From Micromonospora noduli (GTDB lineage Bacteria > Actinomycetota > Actinomycetes > Mycobacteriales > Micromonosporaceae): a stretch of 64,000 nt of DNA. The first letter of the stretch is position 1, and every line of letters starts with the position of its first letter. Shown piece after piece: positions 34,596 through 43,045 of the stretch. Both the position numbers and the translations under genes were made by a program. The notes below the pieces were generated by a model. It had not been told where the DNA came from, searched no databases, and worked only from the letters and a program-made list of their open reading frames with translations. Location of the stretch: NCBI RefSeq assembly GCF_003264365.1, contig NZ_PYAK01000010.1, positions 1-64,000 of the forward strand, read 5' to 3'.

Positions 34596-34957
34596 CGCTG
34601 TCCCCCCTCCTGCTGTGCACGTTCCTTCAAGTAAATCTCGTACCGCTGCTCGGCGAGCGGGATGGCCTGTCGATACCAGCTCGTCCATTGGCCTGACTTG
34701 TCGCCGGCAACCAGCAGAATGCTCGCGCGCCAAGGGTCGAATACGAAGAGGATGCGGACAGTGCCGGGACGCAACTCCTTCAGGTTGGCTATCGACGACC
34801 CGCTGATCGTGTCGACCAGGGGTCGTCCCAGCCCGGGGCCAGCTTCGGAGAGGGCGTCGATGGCCTGGACCACGCGGGCGAACGTCGGCTCGTCCAGGCT
34901 GTCGATCCAGGCGCGAACCTCGTCGACGACGAAGACATCCCACTCTTCCCGGCTCAC
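34592..34957 (-). CDS. HigB/RelE-like toxin (phage Gp49-like)
   Basis: A 121-residue toxin of the RelE/HigB superfamily, mRNA interferases that act at the ribosome. The family core is LGRPLVDTISGSSIANLKEL, RPGTVRILFVFDPWRASILL and AGDKSGQWTSWYRQAIPLAE. Arg residues in the second motif and the basic third motif fit RNA binding. GTG 34957 lies six bases after TATACT, so the mRNA is probably leaderless. The antitoxin follows with a four-base overlap. It shares no close sequence with the second toxin at 48778. Confidence 0.85.
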   Translation of the reverse strand: MSREEWDVFVVDEVRAWIDSLDEPTFARVVQAIDALSEAGPGLGRPLVDTISGSSIANLKELRPGTVRILFVFDPWRASILLVAGDKSGQWTSWYRQAIPLAEQRYEIYLKERAQQEGGQR

Positions 34958-34963
34958 GAGCAG

Positions 34964-34983
34964 AGTATACCAATAGCTATACC
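34964..34983 (-). promoter_or_regulatory. promoter/operator of the first higBA pair
   Basis: The minus-strand -10 TATACT is at 34964-34969. GGTATA occurs twice, 12 bases apart (34966-34971 and 34978-34983), and overlaps it, a plausible antitoxin operator. Confidence 0.5.
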
Positions 34984-35062
34984 TCCAACACTGGCCGTTG
35001 GTTGTCCTGATCCGATGGCGGGATCTGGTGACTTTTCGCGGTTGAGTGGGTACTGCCGGGCG

Positions 35063-35296
35063 ATGTTCTTCATCTTTGGTCTGCGTACCAAGGTCGACCG
35101 GTCCGGTGTCGTGCAGCAGGTCTGCCGCCACTGCGGCAACCAAGCCGCGCAGGTGATCACCCGCCGCTCGACGAAATTCACACTCTTCTTCATTCCGCTC
35201 ATACCGATCCGCACCCGGTACGCGCAGCAGTGCACGTTCTGCGGGGCGGAGTACGAGATCTCCAAGTCCGACGCCGAGCGCCTCCCGGTCGGCTGA
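35063..35296 (+). CDS. small zinc-ribbon protein
   Basis: A 77-residue protein starting MFFIFGLRTKVDRSGVVQQV. Two CxxC knuckles, CRHCG (about 21-25) and CTFCG (about 57-61), flank a central hydrophobic stretch (FTLFFIPLIPI), the layout of the zinc-ribbon family found beside LITAF-like membrane-associated proteins. ATG 35063 is preceded by TACTGC at leaderless distance. Cellular role unknown. Confidence 0.75.
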   Translation: MFFIFGLRTKVDRSGVVQQVCRHCGNQAAQVITRRSTKFTLFFIPLIPIRTRYAQQCTFCGAEYEISKSDAERLPVG

Positions 35297-35612
35297 TCCG
35301 ACGATGGAACGCTTCCTCTGCTGGCTGATCGGCCGACCGACGCCCTCGGCCGACGTGGCCGTGCACACCGTTGCCCGCCCGCCCTGCACCCCTGGCCGGC
35401 GCAGACGCCGCCGCGCACGCCGTCCGTTGGCCGGCACCGCACTGCCCCGTTCACCCTGGAACCGATCCGCGGGCCGCTGACCAGAGGCGCAAGCCGCAGC
35501 GCGGGTGCACGTTCGGCTCTGGCGGCGTTTCTGAGCGCTGGTTAGGCTTTCGGGGTTTGCCGTGGACCGGCGCCGCCGAGGGTGCACGCACGACGAAAGA
35601 GCCGGAGCGACC
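35297..35612. other. 316-base gap without a convincing gene
   Basis: Between the zinc-ribbon gene and the GGDEF-EAL gene. A frame of about 60 codons opens at ATG 35304 (MERFLCWLIGRPTPS) but soon turns Arg-rich with no ribosome site. No hairpin, repeat or RNA gene was seen. Confidence 0.5.
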
Positions 35613-37868
35613 GTGTCCCGACAGGACGGAAAGCAGGCTGCGGGGACGCTCAACCCCGCCGGCGCGTTCGTCGCGGCTGCGGTCATCCTGCTGGAGGCGG
35701 GTTGGCTGGTCGCCGCGTTGCCCGGTGCCGCGCTGGTCAGCGACATCGGCGCGATGCTGGTCGCCGGTTGGGCGACGCTCGCGTGCGTCGGGGTGGCCCG
35801 TCGACATCCGGCGCCGCTGCGCCGGTTCTGGACGCTGCTCGCCCTCACCATGGGGCTCGCCGCGATCGGCCGGGCGATCTGGACGGTGCAGCGGCTCGTC
35901 GGCGATGACCTGCCGCACACGCCGGTGGTCGGGGTGGTCTTCACCGCCGGCATCCTCACCGGCACTGCCGCGCTGCTCAGCTCGCCGTCCGCACCGAGGA
36001 CCGCTGTCGGGCGCGCCCGTACGTTGCTGGACGGGGTGATCGTCGCCCTGGCCCTGGTGCCGATCGGCTGGGTGCTGGTCTTCCGTGGGGTCGCCGCCGC
36101 CGAGCTGGCCGACCCGGCGCGCACGCTGGGGCTGCTCTTCCCGATGTTCGACCTGATGCAGCTCACCATCCTGGTCGCGGTCTCCGGGCCGGCCCGGCCG
36201 ATGTGGCGGCCGATGACCGTCCTGGCGGCGAGCCTCACCCTGCGGGTCGTCGCCGACGTCGTCTACGTGTCGCTGGTCGCCCGCGCCGACTACACCGCCG
36301 GTCACCCGATCGACCTGTGCTGGCCGTTGAGCTACCTGCTGATCGGCCTGGCCACCCGGAACCCGCCGCCACCGGATTGCGACGGCACCGACGACACCGC
36401 CGAGTCGCCGCTGCCGCCCTGGTGGCGGGTGGCGCTGCCGTACCTGCCGGTGGGTGGGGCGATCATCGCGGTGGTGCTGGCCCGTCGGCCCACCGGGCAG
36501 ACCCCGCAGCTGGTGTTCGTGACCATGATGGTGTTGCTGGCCGCCCTCGCCGTCCGGCAGGGGCTGGCGGCCAACGAGAACCTTCGGCTGGTGGCCCGGC
36601 TGCGCCTGCTCGCGTACGGCGACCAGCTCACCGGGCTGCCCAACCGCCTGTTGTTCAACCGGCGGCTGCGCCTGGCCCTGCGCGACGGACGGCCGGTGGC
36701 CGTGCTGCTGCTCGACCTGGACGGGTTCAAGCAGGTCAACGACCGGTTCGGACACGCCACCGGTGACACCTTGCTGACCGGGCTCGCGGCCCGGATGCAC
36801 ACCGCCGTGAACGGCGACGGCACCATCGCCCGGCTCGGCGGTGACGAGTTCGCCGTGCTGGTCGACGGCGGCCGGCCGGTGTCACCCGAACGGCTCGCCG
36901 AGCGGCTGCTGGACGCGTTGCGGCCCTCCGACGATGAGGAGGACGTCGGGGTGCACCCGTCGGCGAGCATCGGTATCGCCGAGTACGGCCCGCAGCACGC
37001 CTCCCACAGCGACCTGCTGCGTGACGCCGACATCGCCATGTACGCGGCGAAGGCGGCCGGGAAGTCCGCGTACCGCACGTGCACGGCGGCGTTGCGCGAG
37101 TCGGCCGTCTCCCGCGCCGAGTTGATCGCCGACCTGCGCCGCGCGGTCGACGAGGACCAGCTGCACCTGGAGTTCCAACCCATCGTCGACCTGACCACCG
37201 GCGCGGTACGCAGCGCCGAGGCGTTGGTGCGCTGGCGGCACCCCCGGCTGGGGATGTTGCCACCGGCGAAGTTCCTGCCGCTGGCCGAGGAGACCGGGCT
37301 GATCCTGCCGATCGACCGCTGGGTTATCCACGAGGCGTGCCGGGCCGCCGCGACCTGGCGGGAGCGTGCGCCGGAGGCGACCGTCGCGGTGAACATCGCC
37401 GCCGCGCACCTGCGTCGGCCGGACCTGATCGCCACTGTCACCGCGGCGACCAGCGCCGCCGGGTTGGCACCACGGGCGTTGACACTGGAGTTGACCGAGT
37501 CGGCGCTGATCGAGGGCACCGAGGCGGTGCTGGAGCGGCTGCACCAACTCCGGGAGCTGGGCATCCGGATCGCCATCGACGACTTCGGCACCGGCTACTC
37601 GTCGCTGAGCTACCTGCACCGCATCCCGGCCACCGAGCTGAAGATCGACAGGTCGTTCGTGGCCCGACTGGGCACCGACGAGCGGGCGTACGCCACGGTG
37701 GAGATGGTCACCCGCCTGGCCGGCGCGTTCGACCTGGCGGTCGTCGCCGAGGGGGTGGAGACCGAGCGTCAGCACGAGGCGGTCACCGCGATCGGCTGCC
37801 CACGAGGCCAGGGCTATCTGTACGGGCGGCCGGACGCCCCCGCCATGGTGGGCCAGAATCGGAGTTGA
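35613..37868 (+). CDS. membrane GGDEF-EAL cyclic-di-GMP protein
   Basis: A 751-residue protein. About eight TM segments (roughly residues 10-320) form a sensory module. A GGDEF domain follows, with an intact RLGGDEFAVL active site (409-413), so it can in principle make c-di-GMP. An EAL domain has AEALVRW (Glu about 536), DDFGTGYSSL and VVAEGVE motifs, so phosphodiesterase activity is also possible. Which dominates cannot be told. GTG 35613 follows GGAG. In filamentous actinomycetes such proteins set the timing of development through BldD. A MerR gene follows 50 bases later. Confidence 0.93.
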   Translation: MSRQDGKQAAGTLNPAGAFVAAAVILLEAGWLVAALPGAALVSDIGAMLVAGWATLACVGVARRHPAPLRRFWTLLALTMGLAAIGRAIWTVQRLVGDDLPHTPVVGVVFTAGILTGTAALLSSPSAPRTAVGRARTLLDGVIVALALVPIGWVLVFRGVAAAELADPARTLGLLFPMFDLMQLTILVAVSGPARPMWRPMTVLAASLTLRVVADVVYVSLVARADYTAGHPIDLCWPLSYLLIGLATRNPPPPDCDGTDDTAESPLPPWWRVALPYLPVGGAIIAVVLARRPTGQTPQLVFVTMMVLLAALAVRQGLAANENLRLVARLRLLAYGDQLTGLPNRLLFNRRLRLALRDGRPVAVLLLDLDGFKQVNDRFGHATGDTLLTGLAARMHTAVNGDGTIARLGGDEFAVLVDGGRPVSPERLAERLLDALRPSDDEEDVGVHPSASIGIAEYGPQHASHSDLLRDADIAMYAAKAAGKSAYRTCTAALRESAVSRAELIADLRRAVDEDQLHLEFQPIVDLTTGAVRSAEALVRWRHPRLGMLPPAKFLPLAEETGLILPIDRWVIHEACRAAATWRERAPEATVAVNIAAAHLRRPDLIATVTAATSAAGLAPRALTLELTESALIEGTEAVLERLHQLRELGIRIAIDDFGTGYSSLSYLHRIPATELKIDRSFVARLGTDERAYATVEMVTRLAGAFDLAVVAEGVETERQHEAVTAIGCPRGQGYLYGRPDAPAMVGQNRS

Positions 37869-37918
37869 CTCTCACGTAACGGCAGGCAGGAGCCTGGTTC
37901 CCGGAAGGGAGGGGGACC

Positions 37919-38677
37919 ATGGCGTACACGGTGGGTCAGGTCGCGAAGGTGGCCGGCGTGACGGTGCGGACGCTGCACCACTACGACGAGATCGGGTTGC
38001 TCTCGCCCAGCGGGCGCACCTCGGCCGGTTACCGCCGCTACGACGACGCGGACCTGCAACGGCTGCAGCTCGTCCTGTACTACCGGGAGCTTGGTTTCCC
38101 GCTTGAGGAGATCACCGCGATCATCGACGACCCGGCGGCCGATCCGGCCGCGCACCTGCGCCGGCAGCACGAACTGCTGACGGTACGGCTCAAGCGGTTG
38201 CAGGAGATGGTCACGGCGATCGAGTTCGCGATGGAGGCGAGCAAGATGAACATCCAACTCACGCCGGAGGAGCGGTTCGAGGTCTTCGGCGACTTCAGTC
38301 CGGAAGAGCATGAGGCCGAGGCGGAGCAGCGGTGGGGTGACACCGACGCGTACCGGGAGTCGAACCGGCGGGCCTCCCGCTACGGCAAGGACGACTGGCT
38401 GCGGATCAAGGCGGAGAACGAGGACTGGGGGCGGCGGATCGTCGCGCTGATGGCCTCGGGCGCGTCGGCGGACAGCCCGGAGGTGATGGAGCTGGCCGAG
38501 GAGCACCGGCAGCTCATCAGCCGCTGGTTCTACGAGTGCTCGTACGAGATGCAGACCGGGTTGGCCGACATGTACCTGGCCGACGAGCGGTTCACCGCGT
38601 ACTACGAGAACATCGCCGTGGGGCTGGCCGCCTACCTGCACGAGGCGATCCACGCCAACGCGATCAGCCGGGCGTGA
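37919..38677 (+). CDS. TipA-like MerR regulator with antibiotic-recognition domain
   Basis: A 252-residue regulator. Residues 1-70 form the MerR HTH (YTVGQVAKVAGVTVRTLHHY, GYRRYDDADLQRL), then a coiled coil (about 75-120). The C-terminal TipAS-type domain (about 130-245) contains WGDTDAYRESNRRASRYGKD and RWFYECSYEMQTGLADMYL, the pattern of TipAL, which binds thiopeptides and activates multidrug genes. ATG 37919 follows GGAAGGGAGGGGG. TTGACT at 37865-37870 with CTCACGTAACGG just after may be the -35 and part of its operator. Confidence 0.9.
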   Translation: MAYTVGQVAKVAGVTVRTLHHYDEIGLLSPSGRTSAGYRRYDDADLQRLQLVLYYRELGFPLEEITAIIDDPAADPAAHLRRQHELLTVRLKRLQEMVTAIEFAMEASKMNIQLTPEERFEVFGDFSPEEHEAEAEQRWGDTDAYRESNRRASRYGKDDWLRIKAENEDWGRRIVALMASGASADSPEVMELAEEHRQLISRWFYECSYEMQTGLADMYLADERFTAYYENIAVGLAAYLHEAIHANAISRA

Positions 38678-38730
38678 CACGGTGCGGTCCGGCTAGTCTG
38701 GCCGGACCGCACCGCCCGGGGGAGATGACA

Positions 38731-39501
38731 GTGCAGAAACCGAAGCTGATCGCCGCTGTCGCCGTGCTCGTGGTGGGGGTCGGTGGCGGGGCGTGGGCGC
38801 TGGTCGCCGCCGGCGACGACGAACCGGACGCGGGTCGTCCGGCGGCGTCGGCGAGTGCCGACCCGGTCGGTGTGCTGAAGGCCGCCGCCGCGAAGGCCGA
38901 CGAGCAGCCGTACAAGCTGACAGTTGGCACCGGCGGCGCGGACGGCGACGCCACGGTGCTGCTCTGGGACCCGAAGGCGAAGCGTGGTCTGGAGACCACC
39001 TCGCTGAAGGTGCCCTCCGGTGTGGTGAAGATCGAGCGGTTGACCACCGGCCCGGACGTGTACGTGCGGGTCACCGCCCCGGACCGCCGCGTCCCGGTCT
39101 GGGACGGTAAGACCTGGTGGCACGTCGGCGCCCCGGGTGCCCCGCCGGCCAAGCAGGGCCTGGACAACACCCGCCTGGCCAGCACGTTGGGCGCGCCGAC
39201 GGGGGCCCGGCTGACCGCCGAGCGGGAGTACGCGGGCACGCTGGACCTGCGCCAGAGCGGCGCGGTGCTGGGCAGCGGCATCGGCAGCGTGCTCGGCGAC
39301 CGGGCCGCGGCGGTGCCCTTCACCGCGGCAGTGGACGAGCAGGGTCGGCTGGTCCGCTACCGCATCGAGTTGGCCAGCGAGCAGTCGCAGACCGCCCAGC
39401 TCGACCTGACGTACTCGGATTTCGGGCTGCCGGTGTCGGCGGACCCGCCGGCGGCCGACCTGGTGGGCGAGGACCCGCCGGCGAACATCCCCGGCGCCTG
39501 A
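38731..39501 (+). CDS. exported/membrane-anchored protein of unknown function
   Basis: A 256-residue protein with an N-terminal hydrophobic helix (LIAAVAVLVVGVGGGAWALV) and no lipobox Cys, so it is anchored or cleaved. The extracytoplasmic domain has a beta-rich pattern (KLTVGTGGADGDATVLLWDP, VYVRVTAP, TWWHVGAP, LDLRQSG, VRYRIELAS), reminiscent of the LppX/LprG lipid-carrier fold; that is inference. GTG 38731 is chosen because GGGGGAG lies six bases upstream, whereas ATG 38725 touches it. It converges on the beta-lactamase gene. Confidence 0.65.
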   Translation: MQKPKLIAAVAVLVVGVGGGAWALVAAGDDEPDAGRPAASASADPVGVLKAAAAKADEQPYKLTVGTGGADGDATVLLWDPKAKRGLETTSLKVPSGVVKIERLTTGPDVYVRVTAPDRRVPVWDGKTWWHVGAPGAPPAKQGLDNTRLASTLGAPTGARLTAEREYAGTLDLRQSGAVLGSGIGSVLGDRAAAVPFTAAVDEQGRLVRYRIELASEQSQTAQLDLTYSDFGLPVSADPPAADLVGEDPPANIPGA

Positions 39502-39508
39502 GGTCGGC

Positions 39509-40876
39509 TCACTCCTCGACCGCTCCCTCGACCGGGGGGACCAGGAAGTCGTAGACGGTGCGGGCCATCCGCCGGACCGTCTCGTCGCCGGTGGCCATGG
39601 GGCCGGCGGTGAGGAACGCGACGGCGGTCTCGGTGCCCGGGATCAGGTAGTAGCCGACGTCGTGTGAGGCGTCCGGCAGGTCACCGGTCTTGTGGGCCAC
39701 CGGCACACCCTGTGGCAACGCCGCCGGAATCTTCGTGTTCAGGGTCTGCTCCCGCATGAACCCGATCATCAGGTCGCGGGAGGCGGGGGTGAGGATCTCG
39801 CCGTCCCAGACCGCGCCGAGCAGTGACACCACGTCGTCCGGGCTGGTGTAGTTCTCCTCGCCGCGTTGCGCCGCCGCGCTGTCGAGCATCCGGCGGGCCA
39901 GGATGGTGGACCGTTGGTTCATCGAGTCGATCAGCGCGTTGACCGGGGCGAACCCACCCAGGTAGGTGATCAGCACGTTCGCGGCCACGTTGTCGCTGTA
40001 CTTGATCAGGTACTGGGCGAGCCGGCGCACTGTGACCACCTGCGGGAACGTCTCGAACTGCAGTTGGCCGGTGCCGCCGACCACGTCCTCCGGAGTGACC
40101 AGCACCCCGTCGTCGAGGAAGACCTGTCCACAGTCGACCCGGCGCAGCAGCTCGACGAGGATCCACAGCTTGATGACGCTGGCCGCCTTGGGGCGCAGCG
40201 ATCCGTTGACGGCGATCTGCTGGTCGCCGTAGCGGCCGGACAGGTCGCGGACGGTGACCCCGGCCGGGTTGAGGCTCGCGTCGGCGACCACCCGGGCGAG
40301 CTGCCCGCTGAGCGGGAACAGCCGGGCCCCGGCGACCGGGTCGGTGGGCGGCTGCGGGCTGGTGACCACCACGCCGGTCAGCGTCGTCGGCGGGCGGTGC
40401 CGTTGGATCACCTCCAGCGTGCCCTCGCTGCGCCCGACCAGCGGCACCCGGTAGCGGTAGGCGGTGCCTCCGACGACGACCGCGCCGCTGGCCACCCCGG
40501 TGGCGACCCGCATGGTCGGGTCGGCGACCCGACCGGTGTCGCCGTCGCAGGCGCGGTAGCGCACTGTGCGCCCGAGCGAGTCCACAGCGAACACCCCGCC
40601 GGGAAAAGACAGCCAGGACACCTCGCTGGTCGGCGGGCGCTCCGGCGTCGGGTCGACCCCGGGCTCGTGGCTCTGACCGTCGCCGGGCTCAACCCCGTAC
40701 CCCGGCTCGGTCGTCTGCGCCGGGTCCGCGACGGGCGCGCGGCCCGGGCCGTCCGCGGTGGCCGGCCCGGTCGTCGCGAGCACCGCGAGCGCGACCGCCG
40801 TCGTCAGCACCTTCAGTGGTACGCGGGCAGAGTTCCCCAGCAGGGAAGATGAGCGCCTCTTGTCGCTTTTTCTCAC
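39509..40876 (-). CDS. class A-like serine beta-lactamase / penicillin-interacting hydrolase
   Basis: A 455-residue exported protein. A Sec signal peptide (about 1-41, ending ATA) precedes a Pro-rich linker and a roughly 90-residue extra N-terminal domain. The C-terminal 260 residues have the class A triad: SVIK (Ser233, Lys236), SDN (294-296) and HKTG (395-398). The omega-loop Glu may be in QRGEENYTS. The extra domain and Pro-rich region are unusual for a simple secreted beta-lactamase, so a wall-associated role is possible. GTG 40876 is chosen because the signal peptide starts there. It is divergent from the monooxygenase gene. Confidence 0.85.
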   Translation of the reverse strand: MRKSDKRRSSSLLGNSARVPLKVLTTAVALAVLATTGPATADGPGRAPVADPAQTTEPGYGVEPGDGQSHEPGVDPTPERPPTSEVSWLSFPGGVFAVDSLGRTVRYRACDGDTGRVADPTMRVATGVASGAVVVGGTAYRYRVPLVGRSEGTLEVIQRHRPPTTLTGVVVTSPQPPTDPVAGARLFPLSGQLARVVADASLNPAGVTVRDLSGRYGDQQIAVNGSLRPKAASVIKLWILVELLRRVDCGQVFLDDGVLVTPEDVVGGTGQLQFETFPQVVTVRRLAQYLIKYSDNVAANVLITYLGGFAPVNALIDSMNQRSTILARRMLDSAAAQRGEENYTSPDDVVSLLGAVWDGEILTPASRDLMIGFMREQTLNTKIPAALPQGVPVAHKTGDLPDASHDVGYYLIPGTETAVAFLTAGPMATGDETVRRMARTVYDFLVPPVEGAVEE

Positions 40877-40961
40877 GTTTGCACGATATGAAGCGCCGGA
40901 GGCTGGTGAGACCGACGGGACCGGCGTCACCCGTCCGGGCGGCAATGTCCCGGCGAGCGTC

Positions 40962-40995
40962 ATGACCCACAGGTATAAATATGACCCACAGGTAT
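40962..40995 (+). promoter_or_regulatory. direct-repeat operator over a -10 box
   Basis: ATGACCCACAGGTAT occurs at 40962-40976 and again at 40981-40995, a 19-base period. A TATAAA box (40974-40979) sits across the join and could drive the monooxygenase gene starting at 41029. The same motif, with T for C, forms the arms of the palindrome at 25986-26033. Confidence 0.6.
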
Positions 40996-41028
40996 CAGGC
41001 TTCCCAGCCACTCACCCCGGAGGACCCT

Positions 41029-41313
41029 TTGCTGATCATCGCCGGCAGTCTGCAGGTCGAACCGGCCACCCGTGAGGCGTACCTGTCCGACTGCGAACAG
41101 GTCATCGCGCGGGCGCGCGCCACCGCCGGCTGCCTCGACTTCCTGCTGGCGGCCGACCCGTTGGAGCCCGGCCGGATCCACGTCTACGAACGCTGGGAGT
41201 CACCGGAGCAGTTGGCCGCGTTCCGTGGCTCCGGGCCGGACGACGCGCAGGAAGTGGCCATCCTCGACGCCGACGTGCAGCGCTACCTGATCGCCGGCGT
41301 CGAAGCGCCCTGA
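41029..41313 (+). CDS. antibiotic biosynthesis monooxygenase (ABM) domain protein
   Basis: A 94-residue ferredoxin-like dimeric monooxygenase-fold protein: LLIIAGSLQVEPATREAYLS, RARATAGCLDFLLAADPLEP, IHVYERWESPEQLAAFRGSG. Homologues oxidise quinol-type or heme substrates without cofactor, and many are of unknown substrate. The TTG at 41029 is chosen because GGAGGA (41019-41024) is correctly spaced. ATG 40981 would add MTHRYQASQPLTPEDP, but those codons are made of operator sequence and lack a ribosome site. Confidence 0.8.
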   Translation: MLIIAGSLQVEPATREAYLSDCEQVIARARATAGCLDFLLAADPLEPGRIHVYERWESPEQLAAFRGSGPDDAQEVAILDADVQRYLIAGVEAP

Positions 41314-41334
41314 CCCGCCGCGAGCCGGCACCGC

Positions 41335-42912
41335 TCACGCCTGTGGTTCCGGGCCGGTGGGCAGGCCGGGTGCCATCCGACGGATCGAGGCGAAGGTGGG
41401 CGTGAGGGCCTCGTACAGCTCGGCGAAGAGCGGCAGCAGCGCCGCGTAGGTGGCGGCGGCGGCCGGGTCCGGGCGGACCGTCTCCTCGATGCGCACCAGG
41501 TCGGCGGCGACGTCGATGCTGGGGATCAACCCGAGCGCCTCCATGCCGAGCAGCGCCGCCCCGAAGCTCGACCCCTCGTGCGCGGCCGGGAAGCTCACCG
41601 GCAGGCCGAGGGCATCGGCCAGCATCTGCCGCCACAGGCCGCTGCGGGCGAAGCCGCCACCGGCCCGGACCTCCCGGACCTCGTTGCCCGCCGCGCGCAC
41701 CGAGCTGAGCACCAGCGCGAGCTGTTGGCAGACGCCCTCCAACGCCGCCCGCACCAGATGCTCGCGGCGGTGTGCGTGGGTCAACCCCACGTACGCGCCG
41801 CGCGGCAGGGCGCTCCAGTGTGGTGCCCGTTCGCTGTGCAGGTAGGGCAGCATGATGAGCCCGCCGGAACCGACCGGCGCGCGGGCCGCCAGGGCGACCA
41901 GGTCCTCCTCGGAGTGCTCGCCCAGGTCCGGGGCGAGCGCCGCGCCGGCCCACTTGAGCACGATGCCGCCGTTGTTGATCGCGCCACCGACCGCCCAGCG
42001 ATGCTCGGTCAGCGCGTAGCAGAACACCCCGCCGAGCGGGTCCACGCCGGGGCGCTCGACCATCACCCGCATCGCGCCGCTGGTGCCGATCGAGCAGGCC
42101 ACCATGCCGGGGTGCACCGCGCCCAGGCCCAGGTTCGCCAGCGGTCCGTCGCCCGCGCCGACCACCACCGGGGTGCGCTCCGGCAGGCCGGTCTGTGCGG
42201 CGGCCTGCGGGGTCAGGCTGGGCAGCACGGCGGTGGTGACGACGAGCTGCGGGAGCTGTTCCGGGGTGATGCCGGCGATGGTCAACGCCTCGCGGTCCCA
42301 CTCCAGCTTGTGGATGTCGAGCAGGCCGGTGGCCGAGGCGATCGAGTGGTCGGTGACCAGCGTGCCGCAGAGCCGCAGCAGCACCCATTCCTTGATGCCC
42401 ACCCAGTGCGCCACCCGCTCGAAGAGTTTCGGCTCCTGCTCGGCGAACCAGAGCAGCTTGGGCAGCGGCGACATCGGATGCATCGGCGTGCCGGTACGTC
42501 GGTGCAGGGCCAGCCCCGACGGCACCGCCCGCAACCGCTCGGCCTGCCGGGTGGACCGCGAGTCGGCCCAGGTCACCGACGGGGTGAGCGGATTGCCGTC
42601 ACTGTCCAACCCGATCAGGCTGTGCATGGCGGAGCCGAACGACAGCCCCGACACCGGCTGGACCAGCTCGGCCACGACGATGCTGATCGACTTGAGCACC
42701 GCTTCGAGGATGAGCTGCGGGTCCTGCTCGGCGTAGCCGGGTTGCGGGTTGTTCAGCGGGTAGCCGACCAGGTGACTGCCGAGCTGCCGCCCGTCGGTGT
42801 CGTACGCGACGGCCTTCGTGCTGGTGGTGCCGATGTCGACCCCGATCACGACCCCGGGCAGCGTGACTGCCGGCACGACCGCCACCCCCTCGGAGAACAT
42901 GAACGTCGACAC
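41335..42912 (-). CDS. gluconokinase-like FGGY carbohydrate kinase
   Basis: A 525-residue FGGY kinase that phosphorylates gluconate or a related sugar acid. The N-terminal phosphate loop is VIGVDIGTTSTKAVAYD, the substrate region contains GIKEWVLLRLCGTLVTDHSI (very like GntK), and the ATP domain has CSIGTSGAMR and RAGGGFARSGLWRQMLADAL. GTG 42912 follows a GGGGGA site; a Met five codons in is an alternative. No gluconate permease or 6-phosphogluconate dehydrogenase gene lies nearby. Gluconate specificity is inferred from pattern, and xylulose is the main alternative. Confidence 0.85.
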   Translation of the reverse strand: MSTFMFSEGVAVVPAVTLPGVVIGVDIGTTSTKAVAYDTDGRQLGSHLVGYPLNNPQPGYAEQDPQLILEAVLKSISIVVAELVQPVSGLSFGSAMHSLIGLDSDGNPLTPSVTWADSRSTRQAERLRAVPSGLALHRRTGTPMHPMSPLPKLLWFAEQEPKLFERVAHWVGIKEWVLLRLCGTLVTDHSIASATGLLDIHKLEWDREALTIAGITPEQLPQLVVTTAVLPSLTPQAAAQTGLPERTPVVVGAGDGPLANLGLGAVHPGMVACSIGTSGAMRVMVERPGVDPLGGVFCYALTEHRWAVGGAINNGGIVLKWAGAALAPDLGEHSEEDLVALAARAPVGSGGLIMLPYLHSERAPHWSALPRGAYVGLTHAHRREHLVRAALEGVCQQLALVLSSVRAAGNEVREVRAGGGFARSGLWRQMLADALGLPVSFPAAHEGSSFGAALLGMEALGLIPSIDVAADLVRIEETVRPDPAAAATYAALLPLFAELYEALTPTFASIRRMAPGLPTGPEPQA

Positions 42913-43045
42913 CAGTATCCCCCTATCGTGCTGGTTGCTCCGCCGATCGGGTAGTTCGCCCGTTTCGGCGTGTCCGGGCGCCGCGCCGGACCTGTTAAAC
43001 CTCGTGACACCCCAGATTGGTGGCCAGCGCGGCGAAGGAGTCGGC

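Noticed and set aside
40981..41028. ATG 40981 as the monooxygenase start
   Set aside because: The added codons are operator repeat sequence without a ribosome site, whereas TTG 41029 follows GGAGGA at good spacing.
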